In this document: in pieces, positions 52,855-62,186 of the stretch
Layout of the letters: each line of letters opens with the position of its first letter
How positions within the stretch are numbered: the stretch's first letter is position 1
Source of the DNA: Dyadobacter sandarakinus
GTDB taxonomy: Bacteria > Bacteroidota > Bacteroidia > Cytophagales > Spirosomataceae
DNA length: 64,000 nucleotides
Direction: 5' to 3'
NCBI RefSeq assembly: GCF_016894445.1
Contig: NZ_CP056775.1
Span: 5,823,001 to 5,887,000 of the forward strand
Program-made: the position numbers and the translations under genes
The notes under the pieces: generated by a model
What the model saw: only the letters and a program-made list of their open reading frames with translations
Databases searched by the model: none
Told to the model about the DNA's origin: nothing

Positions 52855-53489
52855 TTTTTCCTGATCTCGTTATTGGACGTAACATCAGCGGGCGGGCGCA
52901 GTACATGCACGTCGAGCACCGCCTTGGGCCGGGCCAGGTACTCCCGGATCAGCGTGCGGAGCGAGTAGCCGTCGGGTACGTCCTGTGCTGCGAATGAAAT
53001 AGCATTGATGCCCTCATTATGAGCAATGTAGAGTGCCCTGGCATTGTGGAAATTTTGTGAAATAATCGTAAAGTTATCCTGGTTAAACACTTCCTTGCAG
53101 CGAATAATGGAATCAAACGTCCTGAAACCCGCATAGTCGAGTGTCATGACATTTTCCGGTATTCCAAGATTTAACAAAGCACGCTGCATATCCAGGGGTT
53201 CATTGTAATACTCCGAATCGTTGTTACCGCTCAGGATAATGTACTTGATCTTGCCCTCTTTGAAAAGGCGGGCAGTAGCCTCCATCCGGTACTTGAAAAA
53301 AAGGTTTTCCTTTCCTTTTTCAGAGTTCCGGCTGGTGCCCAATACCAGTGCCACATCATTGGATGGCAGGTTCCGGATCGAAAAATAGCTGTACTGACGG
53401 GTGCAATACACTACCCAAAAATTGCAAAGCAAGATGAAAACCATGCAAGCAAATAACAGGGCTAATATGGCTTTGATCAGTTTCTTCAC
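52851..53489 (-). CDS. SanA/YdcF (DUF218) family membrane-anchored protein
   Basis: 212 residues. One N-terminal membrane anchor (about 5-28), then the DUF218 domain: VALVLGTSRNSEKGKENLFF, IKYIILSGNNDSEYYNEP, YAGFRTFDSIIRCKEVF and FTIISQNFHNARALYIA, close in order to E. coli SanA. SanA affects envelope barrier function; the biochemical role is unsettled. Translationally coupled (ATGA) to the DUF5686 gene. Confidence 0.9.
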   Translation of the reverse strand: MKKLIKAILALLFACMVFILLCNFWVVYCTRQYSYFSIRNLPSNDVALVLGTSRNSEKGKENLFFKYRMEATARLFKEGKIKYIILSGNNDSEYYNEPLDMQRALLNLGIPENVMTLDYAGFRTFDSIIRCKEVFNQDNFTIISQNFHNARALYIAHNEGINAISFAAQDVPDGYSLRTLIREYLARPKAVLDVHVLRPPADVTSNNEIRKK

Positions 53490-53601
53490 TGTACTCGTAA
53501 AGTTTACCTCTAATCTGCAAATTCTTGTAAACTACGGTATGCTGCGCCTGCATTTACCAGTACGCAACATACCCTGCAAAATGTTGCCCGGAAAGGACTG
53601 T

Positions 53602-53625
53602 TTTTAAAGATAGCACATCTGCTAT
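53602..53625 (-). terminator. Terminator at the topoisomerase subunit stop
   Basis: ATAGCA (53610-53615) and TGCTAT (53620-53625) pair around a 4-base loop, followed on the minus strand by a T-rich run; the stop codon lies in the stem. Confidence 0.5.
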
Positions 53626-56351
53626 TCAAACAGGCCGAGCTGGCTTTTCCGGCCTTTTCCTTTTTTGGGTTCTTTCTTTATTGTAGTGGTTTGCACCGGT
53701 TCTTCTTCTTCGGACACTTCTGCTGAGGGTGGTATCGGCTCTGCGGCTTCTTCCACTGTTTCCTGCTTTTCTTCCGCCACAACGATCTCCTGCGTGGCAG
53801 CCTCAGGCTCCTCCGGCGCAGGTTCTTCCGCAGGGGCTTCCTCTACCGGCTCAGGCAGGGGTGCCAGCCAGCGTGCTTCCTTGAATTTATCCGCCGGAAG
53901 CTTGTTGCCCATCGCCCGCCAGCCTCTTACTTCAACAAGTTCCTCAATCAGGTATTCTTCCGAATGCTGCTCTTTCTGAGGCGTCTTTGCAATTAGCAGT
54001 TCCAGTCTCGGACGTTTATCTGTCGTAGCGAGGAGCAGCTTGCTGTTTTTTGTGTCGCTGATAAACAGGAATTTCTTGTCCACCGACGAAGTCTCGATGT
54101 TGAAACGCTTGACAAAATGCTGCTTTTGACCACCGTCAAAATAAATCCCTGTAACCAGGATAGCAGGATCAAACTTGCGGACGAGCAAAACATCGCTGGA
54201 CTCATAATGGTTGGTAAGATCAAAATTGGTCAGCTCGTACGTTCCATCCTTATAAATGACCAGGATATGGTCCGAAGGCCCGAAATTACCCAGGTACTCG
54301 CCGCGTTCGTCACGGTTGAGCCTCCCGATAATCGGGTCAAACCACATATTTACGCCGCCCAGGGTAGAGCGTCCGGCCTGTTTCAGGATGATCTTCCGGA
54401 TCGGGTATTTGGACAGGATGTTGCCCATGGCACTCCGGTTTTTGATCAGGAGTTCGGCAAAACTAAAATCAAACTGCTTGACCTTTGCCTTGCTCTGGGC
54501 AGTAAGGCTCACGCTGATTACCTCCGCCTCTCCATTCTCATTCGCCGTGAAATAGGTGATTTTTGATTTGGGCGTACCCTGCGTCAGATCATATTCCCGG
54601 TCGCGCGTCACCGCCGTGATCTGGCACCGTTTGATGTAAGAAACCCCGGTCTTACCATCCAGGTACACCAGGTTATAGACTTTACGCTCGTCATTTTTTA
54701 CAAAAACGGCGCAGTAAATAATGTCTTTACCTACAAAAACCTTCTCCTGAATCTTGGTGACCACACATTTTCCATCCCCCCTGAAAACGATGATGTCGTC
54801 GATATCCGAACAATCCATCACGTACTCATCCTTTTTGAGGCCGTAACCAATAAATCCCTCTGCCCGGTTAACGTACAGTTTCTGGTTGTTGGCCGCTACA
54901 ATGTTGGCGGCAATCTGGTTAAATGCGCGCAGCTCGGTCCGGCGTTCGCGGCCTTTGCCGTACTTTTTCAGGAGATCGCGGAAATAATCAATGGCAAACC
55001 GGGTGATGTGCGCCAGGTTATCTTCCGTCACTGTCAGCTCTTCCTGCCACTTCCGCATCAGCTCGTCGGCCTTGAAGCCGTCGTACTTAGATATACGCTT
55101 GATCCGGATCTCGGTCAGCGCTACAATGTCGTCGTCGTTGATTTCACGGTAAAACTGCGGTTTGTACGGCGCAAGTCCCTTGTCGATCGTACGGATTACG
55201 GCCTCAAACGTCTCGCATTCCTCAATATCCCGGTAAATGCGGTTTTCAATAAAGATCTTTTCCAGGGAGCCGTAAAGTATTTTTTCCAGCAACTCACTCC
55301 GCCTGATTTCAAGCTCACGCTGCAGCAGATGCACGGTTTGGTGTGTGTTGTGCCGCAAAATGTCGGTAACACCAACGAAATGCGGTTTTTCCGCTATAAT
55401 GATGCAGGCATTGGGAGAGATCGACACTTCGCATTCCGTAAATGCATACAGCGCATCAATCGTAATATCGGGAGATACCCCCGGTGCCAGGTGTACCTGT
55501 ATCTCCACGTCCGCCGCCGTGTTGTCTACCACTTTCTTGATCTTGATCTTGCCGCCGTCATTCGCCTTCACGATGGAGTCGATGAGCGAGGTGGTAGTAG
55601 TACCAAAAGGAATGTCACGGATGACGAGCATTTTCTTGTCTTCTTCCTCAATCCTGGCGCGTACACGCACCTTGCCGCCGCGATGTCCGTCATTATAGTT
55701 GGAAATGTCGATTTGGCCTCCGGTCATGAAGTCGGGGAAAATCGTGGCTTCCTTGCCCTGCAAGATACTGATGGAGGCCTCAATGAGCTCACAAAAGTTA
55801 TGCGGCAGGATCTTGGTGGACAGACCTACGGCAATACCTTCCACCCCGAGCGAGAGCAGGAGTGGAAATTTGACGGGTAATGTAACCGGCTCGCGCTTGC
55901 GGCCGTCATAGGAAAGCTGCCACTCGGTAGTATCGTCATTGAAAACGATCTCCTTGGCAAACTTGGAAAGTCTTACTTCAATGTACCGGGCCGCGGCCGC
56001 ACTATCGCCCGTACGTACGTCTCCCCAGTTGCCCTGGGTATCAAAAAGGAGTTCTTTCTGACCGATATTGACGATGGCATCGTAAATGGAGGCGTCACCG
56101 TGCGGGTGGTATTGCATGGACGAGCCTACCACATTTGCCACTTTGTTGAAGCGGCCGTCGTCCATTTCATTCAGGGCGTGCATGATGCGGCGCTGCACGG
56201 GTTTGAAGCCGTCCTCAACCGCAGGCACTGCTCTTTCCAGGATTACATAGGAGGCATAATCAAGAAACCAGTTTTCGTACAAACCCGATATGGGCAGCTT
56301 TTTATGTAATTCGCTATCTTCTGCTTCGGATGCAGCTCCGTTTTCTTCCAT
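53622..56351 (-). CDS. DNA gyrase/topoisomerase IV subunit A (ParC-like)
   Basis: 909 residues. Type IIA topoisomerase breakage subunit: FKPVQRRIMHAL near 49-60, MQYHPHGDASIYDAI near 79-93, the catalytic Tyr123 in AARYIEVRL, and RYIE instead of the GyrA-typical RYTE. The helical gate and a short C-terminal beta domain follow. Residues ~815-909 form a Glu/Pro-rich acidic tail ending in a basic patch and GLFE. Divergence and lack of a GyrA-box point to the ParC branch of Bacteroidota; the partner subunit is not in the window. Confidence 0.92.
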   Translation of the reverse strand: MEENGAASEAEDSELHKKLPISGLYENWFLDYASYVILERAVPAVEDGFKPVQRRIMHALNEMDDGRFNKVANVVGSSMQYHPHGDASIYDAIVNIGQKELLFDTQGNWGDVRTGDSAAAARYIEVRLSKFAKEIVFNDDTTEWQLSYDGRKREPVTLPVKFPLLLSLGVEGIAVGLSTKILPHNFCELIEASISILQGKEATIFPDFMTGGQIDISNYNDGHRGGKVRVRARIEEEDKKMLVIRDIPFGTTTTSLIDSIVKANDGGKIKIKKVVDNTAADVEIQVHLAPGVSPDITIDALYAFTECEVSISPNACIIIAEKPHFVGVTDILRHNTHQTVHLLQRELEIRRSELLEKILYGSLEKIFIENRIYRDIEECETFEAVIRTIDKGLAPYKPQFYREINDDDIVALTEIRIKRISKYDGFKADELMRKWQEELTVTEDNLAHITRFAIDYFRDLLKKYGKGRERRTELRAFNQIAANIVAANNQKLYVNRAEGFIGYGLKKDEYVMDCSDIDDIIVFRGDGKCVVTKIQEKVFVGKDIIYCAVFVKNDERKVYNLVYLDGKTGVSYIKRCQITAVTRDREYDLTQGTPKSKITYFTANENGEAEVISVSLTAQSKAKVKQFDFSFAELLIKNRSAMGNILSKYPIRKIILKQAGRSTLGGVNMWFDPIIGRLNRDERGEYLGNFGPSDHILVIYKDGTYELTNFDLTNHYESSDVLLVRKFDPAILVTGIYFDGGQKQHFVKRFNIETSSVDKKFLFISDTKNSKLLLATTDKRPRLELLIAKTPQKEQHSEEYLIEELVEVRGWRAMGNKLPADKFKEARWLAPLPEPVEEAPAEEPAPEEPEAATQEIVVAEEKQETVEEAAEPIPPSAEVSEEEEPVQTTTIKKEPKKGKGRKSQLGLFE

Positions 56352-56518
56352 AAATGCAGGAGGAACCAGGTTTTAAGTACTCAGTAAATTTTGGTATGGT
56401 CAGTTCTTGCCGGCTTTCGCAGCAGGAATGTCAGCTTTAAAACAGCAGAAAACGGGACGAAGAAAGCCGGGAAGAATGTTTCAAACAACTGCTAATATAG
56501 CAAATTAAGCTTGAATTA

Positions 56519-57163
56519 TTAGCCGACAGTGTCGGGGTCTACGGAACTTAATACGGCCAGAAGCTCGCTGATCATCATGGCCGTGGCACCCCATACTTTA
56601 TAGCCCTGGATCATGTAGTGCGGGGCATGTACCTGTTCGCCACGGACTTGGATTTCACTCGCCCCGATCACGTTTTTGTCGGAGATTTCTTCAAGTCTGA
56701 TCTCGAAAATATCTTCCACTTCCCTGGGGTCCGGATAAAAGTCGGGCCGGTAAGGCATGACCGCGATCACGGGAAGAACGTTGAAATTGCTGGCAGGGAT
56801 AAAAAGCTCCGTCAGGCTGCCGAGTACCTTCACATCATTCAGCCGTAACCCGATTTCTTCCTGGGCTTCGCGCATGGCGGTACGTATCAGACTCTCGTCC
56901 GTAAGCTCAAACCTGCCACCCGGAAAGGCCACCTGGCCGGAATGTACGCCGTCGTAGGCAGGGCGCAGGATCAGCGGGAAGTAAATCTCGTTTTTGTACG
57001 GATAAAAAAGGACGAGTACCGCACTGCGGCGGGTTTTTGCATTTGGTTTGAAAGTCAGCCGCATTTTGGACAAAGCCTGCATATTCCGGTGCGCCGACTC
57101 TCCGGGCAGCGGATATTTCAGTTTTTGTGAAAGTTGGTCCGTAAATGCAGCAAACGACTCCAA
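56519..57163 (-). CDS. NUDIX hydrolase, CoA pyrophosphatase type
   Basis: 214 residues. The Nudix box is GGRFELTDESLIRTAMREAQ followed by EEIGL (near 81-105), preceded by VHSGQVAFPGG, the UPF0035-type motif of CoA pyrophosphatases (NudL, Pcd1). LPVIAVMPYRPDFYPDPREV follows. Probably cleaves CoA or its derivatives to 3',5'-ADP and phosphopantetheine. Its start is 15 bases after the DUF2442 stop. Confidence 0.9.
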   Translation of the reverse strand: MESFAAFTDQLSQKLKYPLPGESAHRNMQALSKMRLTFKPNAKTRRSAVLVLFYPYKNEIYFPLILRPAYDGVHSGQVAFPGGRFELTDESLIRTAMREAQEEIGLRLNDVKVLGSLTELFIPASNFNVLPVIAVMPYRPDFYPDPREVEDIFEIRLEEISDKNVIGASEIQVRGEQVHAPHYMIQGYKVWGATAMMISELLAVLSSVDPDTVG

Positions 57164-57178
57164 AGGCGCTATTGTTGG

Positions 57179-57418
57179 TCAGATATTGGCGTAATTCAAT
57201 TCTCTTTTAAAGTCAAAAAAGCTTTCGAGGCTGAGGTCTTCATCCAGCGCTTCCCAATGTACACTATTTCGTCCGCTCCCCAACTTAAAATGCTGACGTT
57301 GCTCCGGAGTTGCGCTTTCAAGTCTTTTGAACCAGCTTAAAGGATTACCAATGGTATGACCTGTGTCAAGGACCACATAGATATTGGCTTCATCAAACCA
57401 GATGTGCTTGATTGTCAT
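57179..57418 (-). CDS. DUF2442 family small protein
   Basis: 79 residues. IWFDEANIYVVLDTGHTIGN, then PLSWFKRLESATPEQRQHF and the terminal HWEALDEDLSLESFF match DUF2442. These proteins are often encoded next to DUF4160 proteins, as here, and the pair has been suggested to behave like a toxin-antitoxin system; function unproven. It starts 12 bases after the DUF4160 stop. Confidence 0.88.
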   Translation of the reverse strand: MTIKHIWFDEANIYVVLDTGHTIGNPLSWFKRLESATPEQRQHFKLGSGRNSVHWEALDEDLSLESFFDFKRELNYANI

Positions 57419-57430
57419 AGTGTCTTGTGA

Positions 57431-57670
57431 TTAATGGTTTCCGTAAAAGTATTGCCACTTTGTGATAATCAGCTCTTTGTGCTGCTCGACTAATGCTTCG
57501 GCCAGGACCAGATCCTTGGTTTTAATGCCATAGCTTGAAACCAGCCGGACGATGGGTTCAACCTCGAATTTGGCCTCACCTTCCGCATTTCTCACGTGAA
57601 TATGAATCGGCAAATGTTCCAGACTGTAAAAGAAAAACTTCATTCCAAACATGCGGAATACTTCTGGCAT
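57431..57670 (-). CDS. DUF4160 family small protein
   Basis: 79 residues. It has the DUF4160 pattern: FRMFGMKFFFYSLEHLPIHI with the conserved HxPxHxHV (HLPIHIHV), then EAKFEVEP and the C-terminal helix VEQHKELIITKW. First gene of the DUF4160-DUF2442 pair. Confidence 0.88.
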   Translation of the reverse strand: MPEVFRMFGMKFFFYSLEHLPIHIHVRNAEGEAKFEVEPIVRLVSSYGIKTKDLVLAEALVEQHKELIITKWQYFYGNH

Positions 57671-57755
57671 AGGTGTGTGAATTGATCAAATTGCAGGGTA
57701 CTCTGCAAGTATAATAATAGGAACTAACCAGTGAACTTGCAAACCAACCTACTTT

Positions 57756-59333
57756 TTACTTCCTGCAATGCACAGCCAGCTGCTCGGCGCAGCGCTCGCC
57801 ATCCATTGCCGCCGACATGATGCCGCCTGCATAACCGGCACCCTCCCCGCAGGGAAAAAGTCCTTTGATTTCAGGATGTTCGCAGGTGTCGCGGTCACGT
57901 GGAATACGCACAGGCGATGAAGTGCGGCTTTCGACCCCGATCAGCTGTGCCTCAGGAGACAAATACCCGCGCATCTTTTTTCCAAAATCCGTCAATGCAT
58001 CGCGTAATGGAAATGCAATCGTATCAGGCAGGATATCGTACAAGTCAACCGAGTGCAGGCCGGGCTGGTAGGAGGTATCCCGGAGGTTCGTGGATATTTT
58101 ACTTTTTACAAAATCGCTCGCCAGCTGAGCAGGAGCCGTTTGCGTCTGTCCTGCCATTTTCCAGGCTTTTTGCTCCATTTCCTGCTGGAACATGAGTCCG
58201 GCCAGCGGCCCCCATTCTTTTTTATAAGGCTGTATGTCCTCGTCTTCCACCGTGGCTACCATGCCCGAATTGGCATACGGCGAATCGCGGCGTGAAGGCG
58301 ACATGCCATTTACCACAACCTCGCCGGGCACCGTTGCTGCGGGTACAATAAAGCCACCCGGGCACATGCAGAAAGAAAAAACCCCCCTGCGTACTCCCTT
58401 GTACATGGTTTGGGTGACGAGGCTGTACGAAGCAGCCGGCAGGTACGGGCCCCGATCCGTATTGCAATGGTATTGAATCTGGTCGATCACCCGCTGTGGG
58501 TGCTCAATCCTCACGCCCATGGCAAAGGATTTACTTTCGATCAGTATGTTCTTACGGTGCAGCAGGTAGTAAATGTCGCGGGCTGAGTGGCCGGTAGCCA
58601 GTATCACGCCTATTCCCCGGTGTTCCTGCCCACTGCCAGTGATAACACCTGTTATTGTACCTGTTTCAATAATCAGGTCGGTGACTTTCGTATCAAAATG
58701 GATTTCACCGCCGGCTTTGAGTATGCTCTCGCGCATTTCTGAAACGACAACCGGCAACTTATTGGTACCGATATGCGGATGACTGTCAATCAGGATTTGC
58801 TCAGTAGCACCGTGGCGGACAAATATTTCAAGTACCCGGCGGATGTCGCCGCGCTTGTTAGAGCGCGTGTAGAGCTTTCCGTCAGAGTAGGTGCCTGCAC
58901 CTCCCTCGCCAAAGCAGTAGTTTGACTCCGGGTTAACAATGTGGTCTTTATTGATCGCTGCCAGGTCGCGGCGGCGTGCGCGTACGTCTTTGCCTCTTTC
59001 AAAGATCACAGGCCTGATCCCCAGCTCAATCAGCCGCAATGCAGCAAACATGCCCGCAGGGCCGCAGCCTACAATGATGGCCGAGGGACTTTTGCTGACG
59101 TCGGGATAGTCGGTCTGGTGGCCGAGTAATGCAGGCGGCTGCTCATTGACATAAACTTCGGCCTGTACATTAACCCTGACCTGCCTGCCCCGGGCGTCCA
59201 CAGACTGCCGGGTTTTACGGATCAGTGTTGTATCATCCTCCCTGAGGCGGAGTTTCTGAAGAATATGGGTACGCAGGTTGCGTTCGTCCAGCGCGATTTC
59301 GGGCGCCAGTACCAGTTGGAGTGTCTGATGCAT
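57756..59333 (-). CDS. FAD-dependent dehydrogenase (COG2509 type)
   Basis: 525 residues. An N-terminal ferredoxin-like extension (about 1-80) precedes the Rossmann FAD motif VGCGPAGMFAALRLIELG (near 88-105). Then FGEGGAGTYSDGKLYTRS and IGTNKLPVVVSEMRE mark the family, and GLFPCGEGAGYAGGIMSAAM closes the FAD site. The substrate is unknown. A -7 box lies 28 bases upstream. Confidence 0.9.
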   Translation of the reverse strand: MHQTLQLVLAPEIALDERNLRTHILQKLRLREDDTTLIRKTRQSVDARGRQVRVNVQAEVYVNEQPPALLGHQTDYPDVSKSPSAIIVGCGPAGMFAALRLIELGIRPVIFERGKDVRARRRDLAAINKDHIVNPESNYCFGEGGAGTYSDGKLYTRSNKRGDIRRVLEIFVRHGATEQILIDSHPHIGTNKLPVVVSEMRESILKAGGEIHFDTKVTDLIIETGTITGVITGSGQEHRGIGVILATGHSARDIYYLLHRKNILIESKSFAMGVRIEHPQRVIDQIQYHCNTDRGPYLPAASYSLVTQTMYKGVRRGVFSFCMCPGGFIVPAATVPGEVVVNGMSPSRRDSPYANSGMVATVEDEDIQPYKKEWGPLAGLMFQQEMEQKAWKMAGQTQTAPAQLASDFVKSKISTNLRDTSYQPGLHSVDLYDILPDTIAFPLRDALTDFGKKMRGYLSPEAQLIGVESRTSSPVRIPRDRDTCEHPEIKGLFPCGEGAGYAGGIMSAAMDGERCAEQLAVHCRK

Positions 59334-59361
59334 GGTGAAAGGGAGTTAACCTTTAATACTG

Positions 59362-59369
59362 CAAAGATA
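59362..59369 (-). promoter_or_regulatory. -7 box of the FAD-dependent dehydrogenase
   Basis: TATCTTTG on the minus strand, 28 bases before the ATG. Confidence 0.6.
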
Positions 59370-59407
59370 ACCATACTTTCGGACCTGATCAGGCAAAATA
59401 CCAGGAC

Positions 59408-60343
59408 TTATTCGGCCACAATGGCCTCGCCTTGCTGAACTGCCCGTTTTTGGTTCTGCAACTCACGGCTGGTCTGGCGGGAGCCGTCGTGCGACCAGCC
59501 CGGTGCTTTCAGCAGGTAGCTCATTTTCATTTTCCAGCCGGCCGAGTTTCTGAAATCATGAGCGATCGCGCTCCATTCGTGGAAAACCGTAGTGATAAGC
59601 CGGGTATTACCGGCAGGCTTGGCCAGGCCGTAGCATGGCTTCACCGCATCCAGCTCCTCCTGGAAAGTGCCAAAAATCCTGTCCCAGATGATCAGGCACA
59701 TGCCCATGTTTTTATCCAGGTATTCAATATTGCTGGCATGATGCACCCGGTGGTGAGAAGGGGTGACAAACAGGTATTCAAGCCAGCCCATTTTACCTAC
59801 ATATTCAGTGTGAACAATAATGCCGTAAATCTGTGTAATGGAATACATCACAATCACATCTGCCGGATTAAAGCCCAGCAGCACGATGGGGATGAAGTAG
59901 ACAAACCGGTACAAGGGCTGGAAAACAGAGGAACGGAACCCGGTGGTAAGGTTAAAATGATCCGAAGAATGGTGTGTCACATGTACTGCCCAGAACAACC
60001 TGCAGTGATGATCCACATAATGCAGTACGTAAAATGCCAGATCTTCCAGCAGGAAAAGCAAAAACCAGTAGACAGCAGCAGGCTCCACCGCAGGCAAAAT
60101 GCTCCTGTTAAAAAACCAGATCAGGGCGCTTACATACACAGCCCTGAAAAGCAGATCGATTCCGCCATTCAGGAGCATCAGAGCAGCATTGGTAAGCGTG
60201 TCACGAAAGGTATAGGAAGGCCTCTCCGGGTGGTGCTCCCGCGATGACCGGTAAGTTAGCACTATTTCCAGCCCGATCAGCAGAATGTAAAACGGGGTGG
60301 AAAGCCTGATGATCAGATCCTCAAAATCGTATGTGCCGGGCAT
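59408..60343 (-). CDS. Sterol desaturase / fatty acid hydroxylase family protein
   Basis: 311 residues, four or so membrane helices. The three histidine clusters that hold the di-iron centre are present: HYVDHH near 108, HVTHHSSDHFN near 121, and HHRVHHASN near 196. EEVxxxE-type ether-lipid monooxygenases and lipid hydroxylases share this layout; the substrate is probably a membrane lipid. The C-terminal ~60 residues are a soluble extension. A -7 box lies at 60366-60373. Confidence 0.9.
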   Translation of the reverse strand: MPGTYDFEDLIIRLSTPFYILLIGLEIVLTYRSSREHHPERPSYTFRDTLTNAALMLLNGGIDLLFRAVYVSALIWFFNRSILPAVEPAAVYWFLLFLLEDLAFYVLHYVDHHCRLFWAVHVTHHSSDHFNLTTGFRSSVFQPLYRFVYFIPIVLLGFNPADVIVMYSITQIYGIIVHTEYVGKMGWLEYLFVTPSHHRVHHASNIEYLDKNMGMCLIIWDRIFGTFQEELDAVKPCYGLAKPAGNTRLITTVFHEWSAIAHDFRNSAGWKMKMSYLLKAPGWSHDGSRQTSRELQNQKRAVQQGEAIVAE

Positions 60344-60365
60344 AGTCGTTCTTCCAAAAAGTTTG

Positions 60366-60373
60366 CAAAGATA
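60366..60373 (-). promoter_or_regulatory. -7 box of the fatty acid hydroxylase
   Basis: TATCTTTG on the minus strand, 22 bases before the ATG. Confidence 0.6.
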
Positions 60374-60430
60374 ATTCAGAAGAAAGCGCTAAATTTTTGT
60401 ACACTGACTTTTAAGAAATTTTTAATAGTG

Positions 60431-61921
60431 TCAATGGATCATGCGCTTCAATGCCTTCCGGAGTTCCTCGTTTTTATGCCGTTTCTGTAAAATAACCGGC
60501 GCGGCAACCCGCTCCCGGCAGTCAAAAAGGGCACAGCGTTCGCAGGTTTGGTTTACCTCACGGGCAGGCAGCAGGGGATCATTCAGGAAGGCCAGTTTTT
60601 CGCGCGTGTTTTCGTCCAGGTAAATGCCCATGGATACGCTCACGTTGAGATTAGGCGTGGGCGACATGGGCTGTGCAAAACTGATCACGAGGTATTCGTC
60701 CCGGGTGTCGAGGTAGGTGGAGCGCTGCGCTTTGCACAGGATGCCCGGCTCTTCCTTCTGCACAATAGCATCCCCCAGGTCGTTGAGGATCGTAAGCGCT
60801 ACCCAGCGGCGGCAGTAGTGCTCGTCTTTGACCGTATGTGGATAGTGTTTGCGGGAGATATGCATCTCTTTGCTCATATCAAAGATATTTTGCCCCACAA
60901 AGTTGTTGAACCTGGAAAAAAAGATCTGATTAATCCCGAAGTAGCGCGGCAGCACATTGCTGATCCGGTAGCAGAATGATTCAGGCGTGGTATTGAAGCG
61001 ATGGATCAGGTTGATAAGGTGCTCAGGCTGCCAGGCAGACAGGTTGAAAAAGTCGGCCAGTGCGGGTACCAGCAGGTTTCTGCGGATGATGATGGCACTC
61101 GCAAAGTAGGAAGCCTTGAAGTTGTTCAGCAGTTGTTCGAAGCTCTCAGCCTCAACCAGGGCCGTGGTGTGCAGGCGGTTTTTCAACCCCAGATAAAGAT
61201 ACCCGATTTCTCTCCCATAGATGAATGCCCGCTGCACGGAAGTGAGATGGTTGTTGAGCAGCAGCCGGGTACCCGAAGGAGAAGGAATGGTCAGTGAACG
61301 TACCGTAGCAAACTCCGGATTGGCGCGCTCATTGATGTTTTCGACCCGGTATCCGTACCGTGATGTAATGATTTCGTATAAATGCGGCTCGTCCAGAATA
61401 CGGTCGGGCGCAATGCTGTATTCTTCCAGAAAACGTTCTGCTTCCTGCTCAATGTCCTCAAAGTAATTATCGTGCATTTCCTGGTAGGTGCGCAGGGCTG
61501 AGAAGTAGAATTTCTCGATGGACATGTTGTAGTTGCGCGCAATTTCGATCAGCGTACCTACAAATGCGCTGATTTTGGTCGGTGCATCGGAGAGGATTTC
61601 AAGCAGGTCGGCCGGGTCGATGCCGAAAAGTTCGAGCGGCAGCTCGGTAAGGATGTTGGAGCTGAGCAGGTCGGAGATCGGTTCGAGGCGCTTGCTGAGT
61701 TTGAGCGAAACGAGCGTATCATAGTCCACGTCCATGGCTGCTGCCAGCGCAATGATCTTGTCGGACTTCGGGTATTTCTTTCCCTTTTCAATTTCATTGA
61801 TGTACGACACAGACAGGCCGGATTTTTGGGAAAGATCTCCCAGGGACATTCCCTTGTCGAGTCGTAACTGTTTCAGTTTTAACCCGAATACCAGCCTGAC
61901 ATTGTCTGTGTTGATCGCCAC
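60431..61921 (-). CDS. XRE/ImmA-IrrE type transcriptional regulator
   Basis: 496 residues from the GTG at 61921 (MAINTDNVRL-type start; a TTG at 61945 is possible). A Cro/C1 helix-turn-helix lies at about 10-70 (MSLGDLSQKSGLSVSYINEI). A long middle follows, with an ImmA/IrrE-like part where the peptidase HExxH is degenerate (AFIYGREIGYLYLG). The C-terminal ScfR/RamB-like domain has CERCALFDCRERVAAP. The layout matches regulators of short-chain acyl-CoA metabolism such as RamB/PrpC regulators. Targets unknown; the -7 box is at 61985-61992. Confidence 0.88.
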   Translation of the reverse strand: MAINTDNVRLVFGLKLKQLRLDKGMSLGDLSQKSGLSVSYINEIEKGKKYPKSDKIIALAAAMDVDYDTLVSLKLSKRLEPISDLLSSNILTELPLELFGIDPADLLEILSDAPTKISAFVGTLIEIARNYNMSIEKFYFSALRTYQEMHDNYFEDIEQEAERFLEEYSIAPDRILDEPHLYEIITSRYGYRVENINERANPEFATVRSLTIPSPSGTRLLLNNHLTSVQRAFIYGREIGYLYLGLKNRLHTTALVEAESFEQLLNNFKASYFASAIIIRRNLLVPALADFFNLSAWQPEHLINLIHRFNTTPESFCYRISNVLPRYFGINQIFFSRFNNFVGQNIFDMSKEMHISRKHYPHTVKDEHYCRRWVALTILNDLGDAIVQKEEPGILCKAQRSTYLDTRDEYLVISFAQPMSPTPNLNVSVSMGIYLDENTREKLAFLNDPLLPAREVNQTCERCALFDCRERVAAPVILQKRHKNEELRKALKRMIH

Positions 61922-61984
61922 TTTGCTCCTGAGAAAAGCCTTCAAACGGGCTTTCCGCTTTCAGACCGGTGAATAAATGATATA

Positions 61985-61992
61985 CAAAAGTA
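61985..61992 (-). promoter_or_regulatory. -7 box of the XRE regulator
   Basis: TACTTTTG on the minus strand, 63 bases before the GTG start. Confidence 0.5.
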
Positions 61993-62084
61993 GGAATACA
62001 GGCCGGATTTGGGAATTTGTTTCTGCAAAGGCATCAGCATGAATGTTATTGATTACCAGAATGCCTGAATCTGATCAAAAGAGC

Positions 62085-62092
62085 TATTTTTG
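62085..62092 (+). promoter_or_regulatory. -7 box of leuS
   Basis: TATTTTTG fits TAnnTTTG and gives a leader of about 90 bases. The leader holds a GCCGCC...GGCGGGCTTT inverted region that could be a weak attenuator. Confidence 0.5.
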
Positions 62093-62186
62093 CGCTTCCA
62101 AATAAAAAAAAGGAAGCCGCCCTGCTGCAACAAAATTCAGCGCAGACATGGCGGGCTTTGATCAAAAGAACCACAAATCAGGTGTT

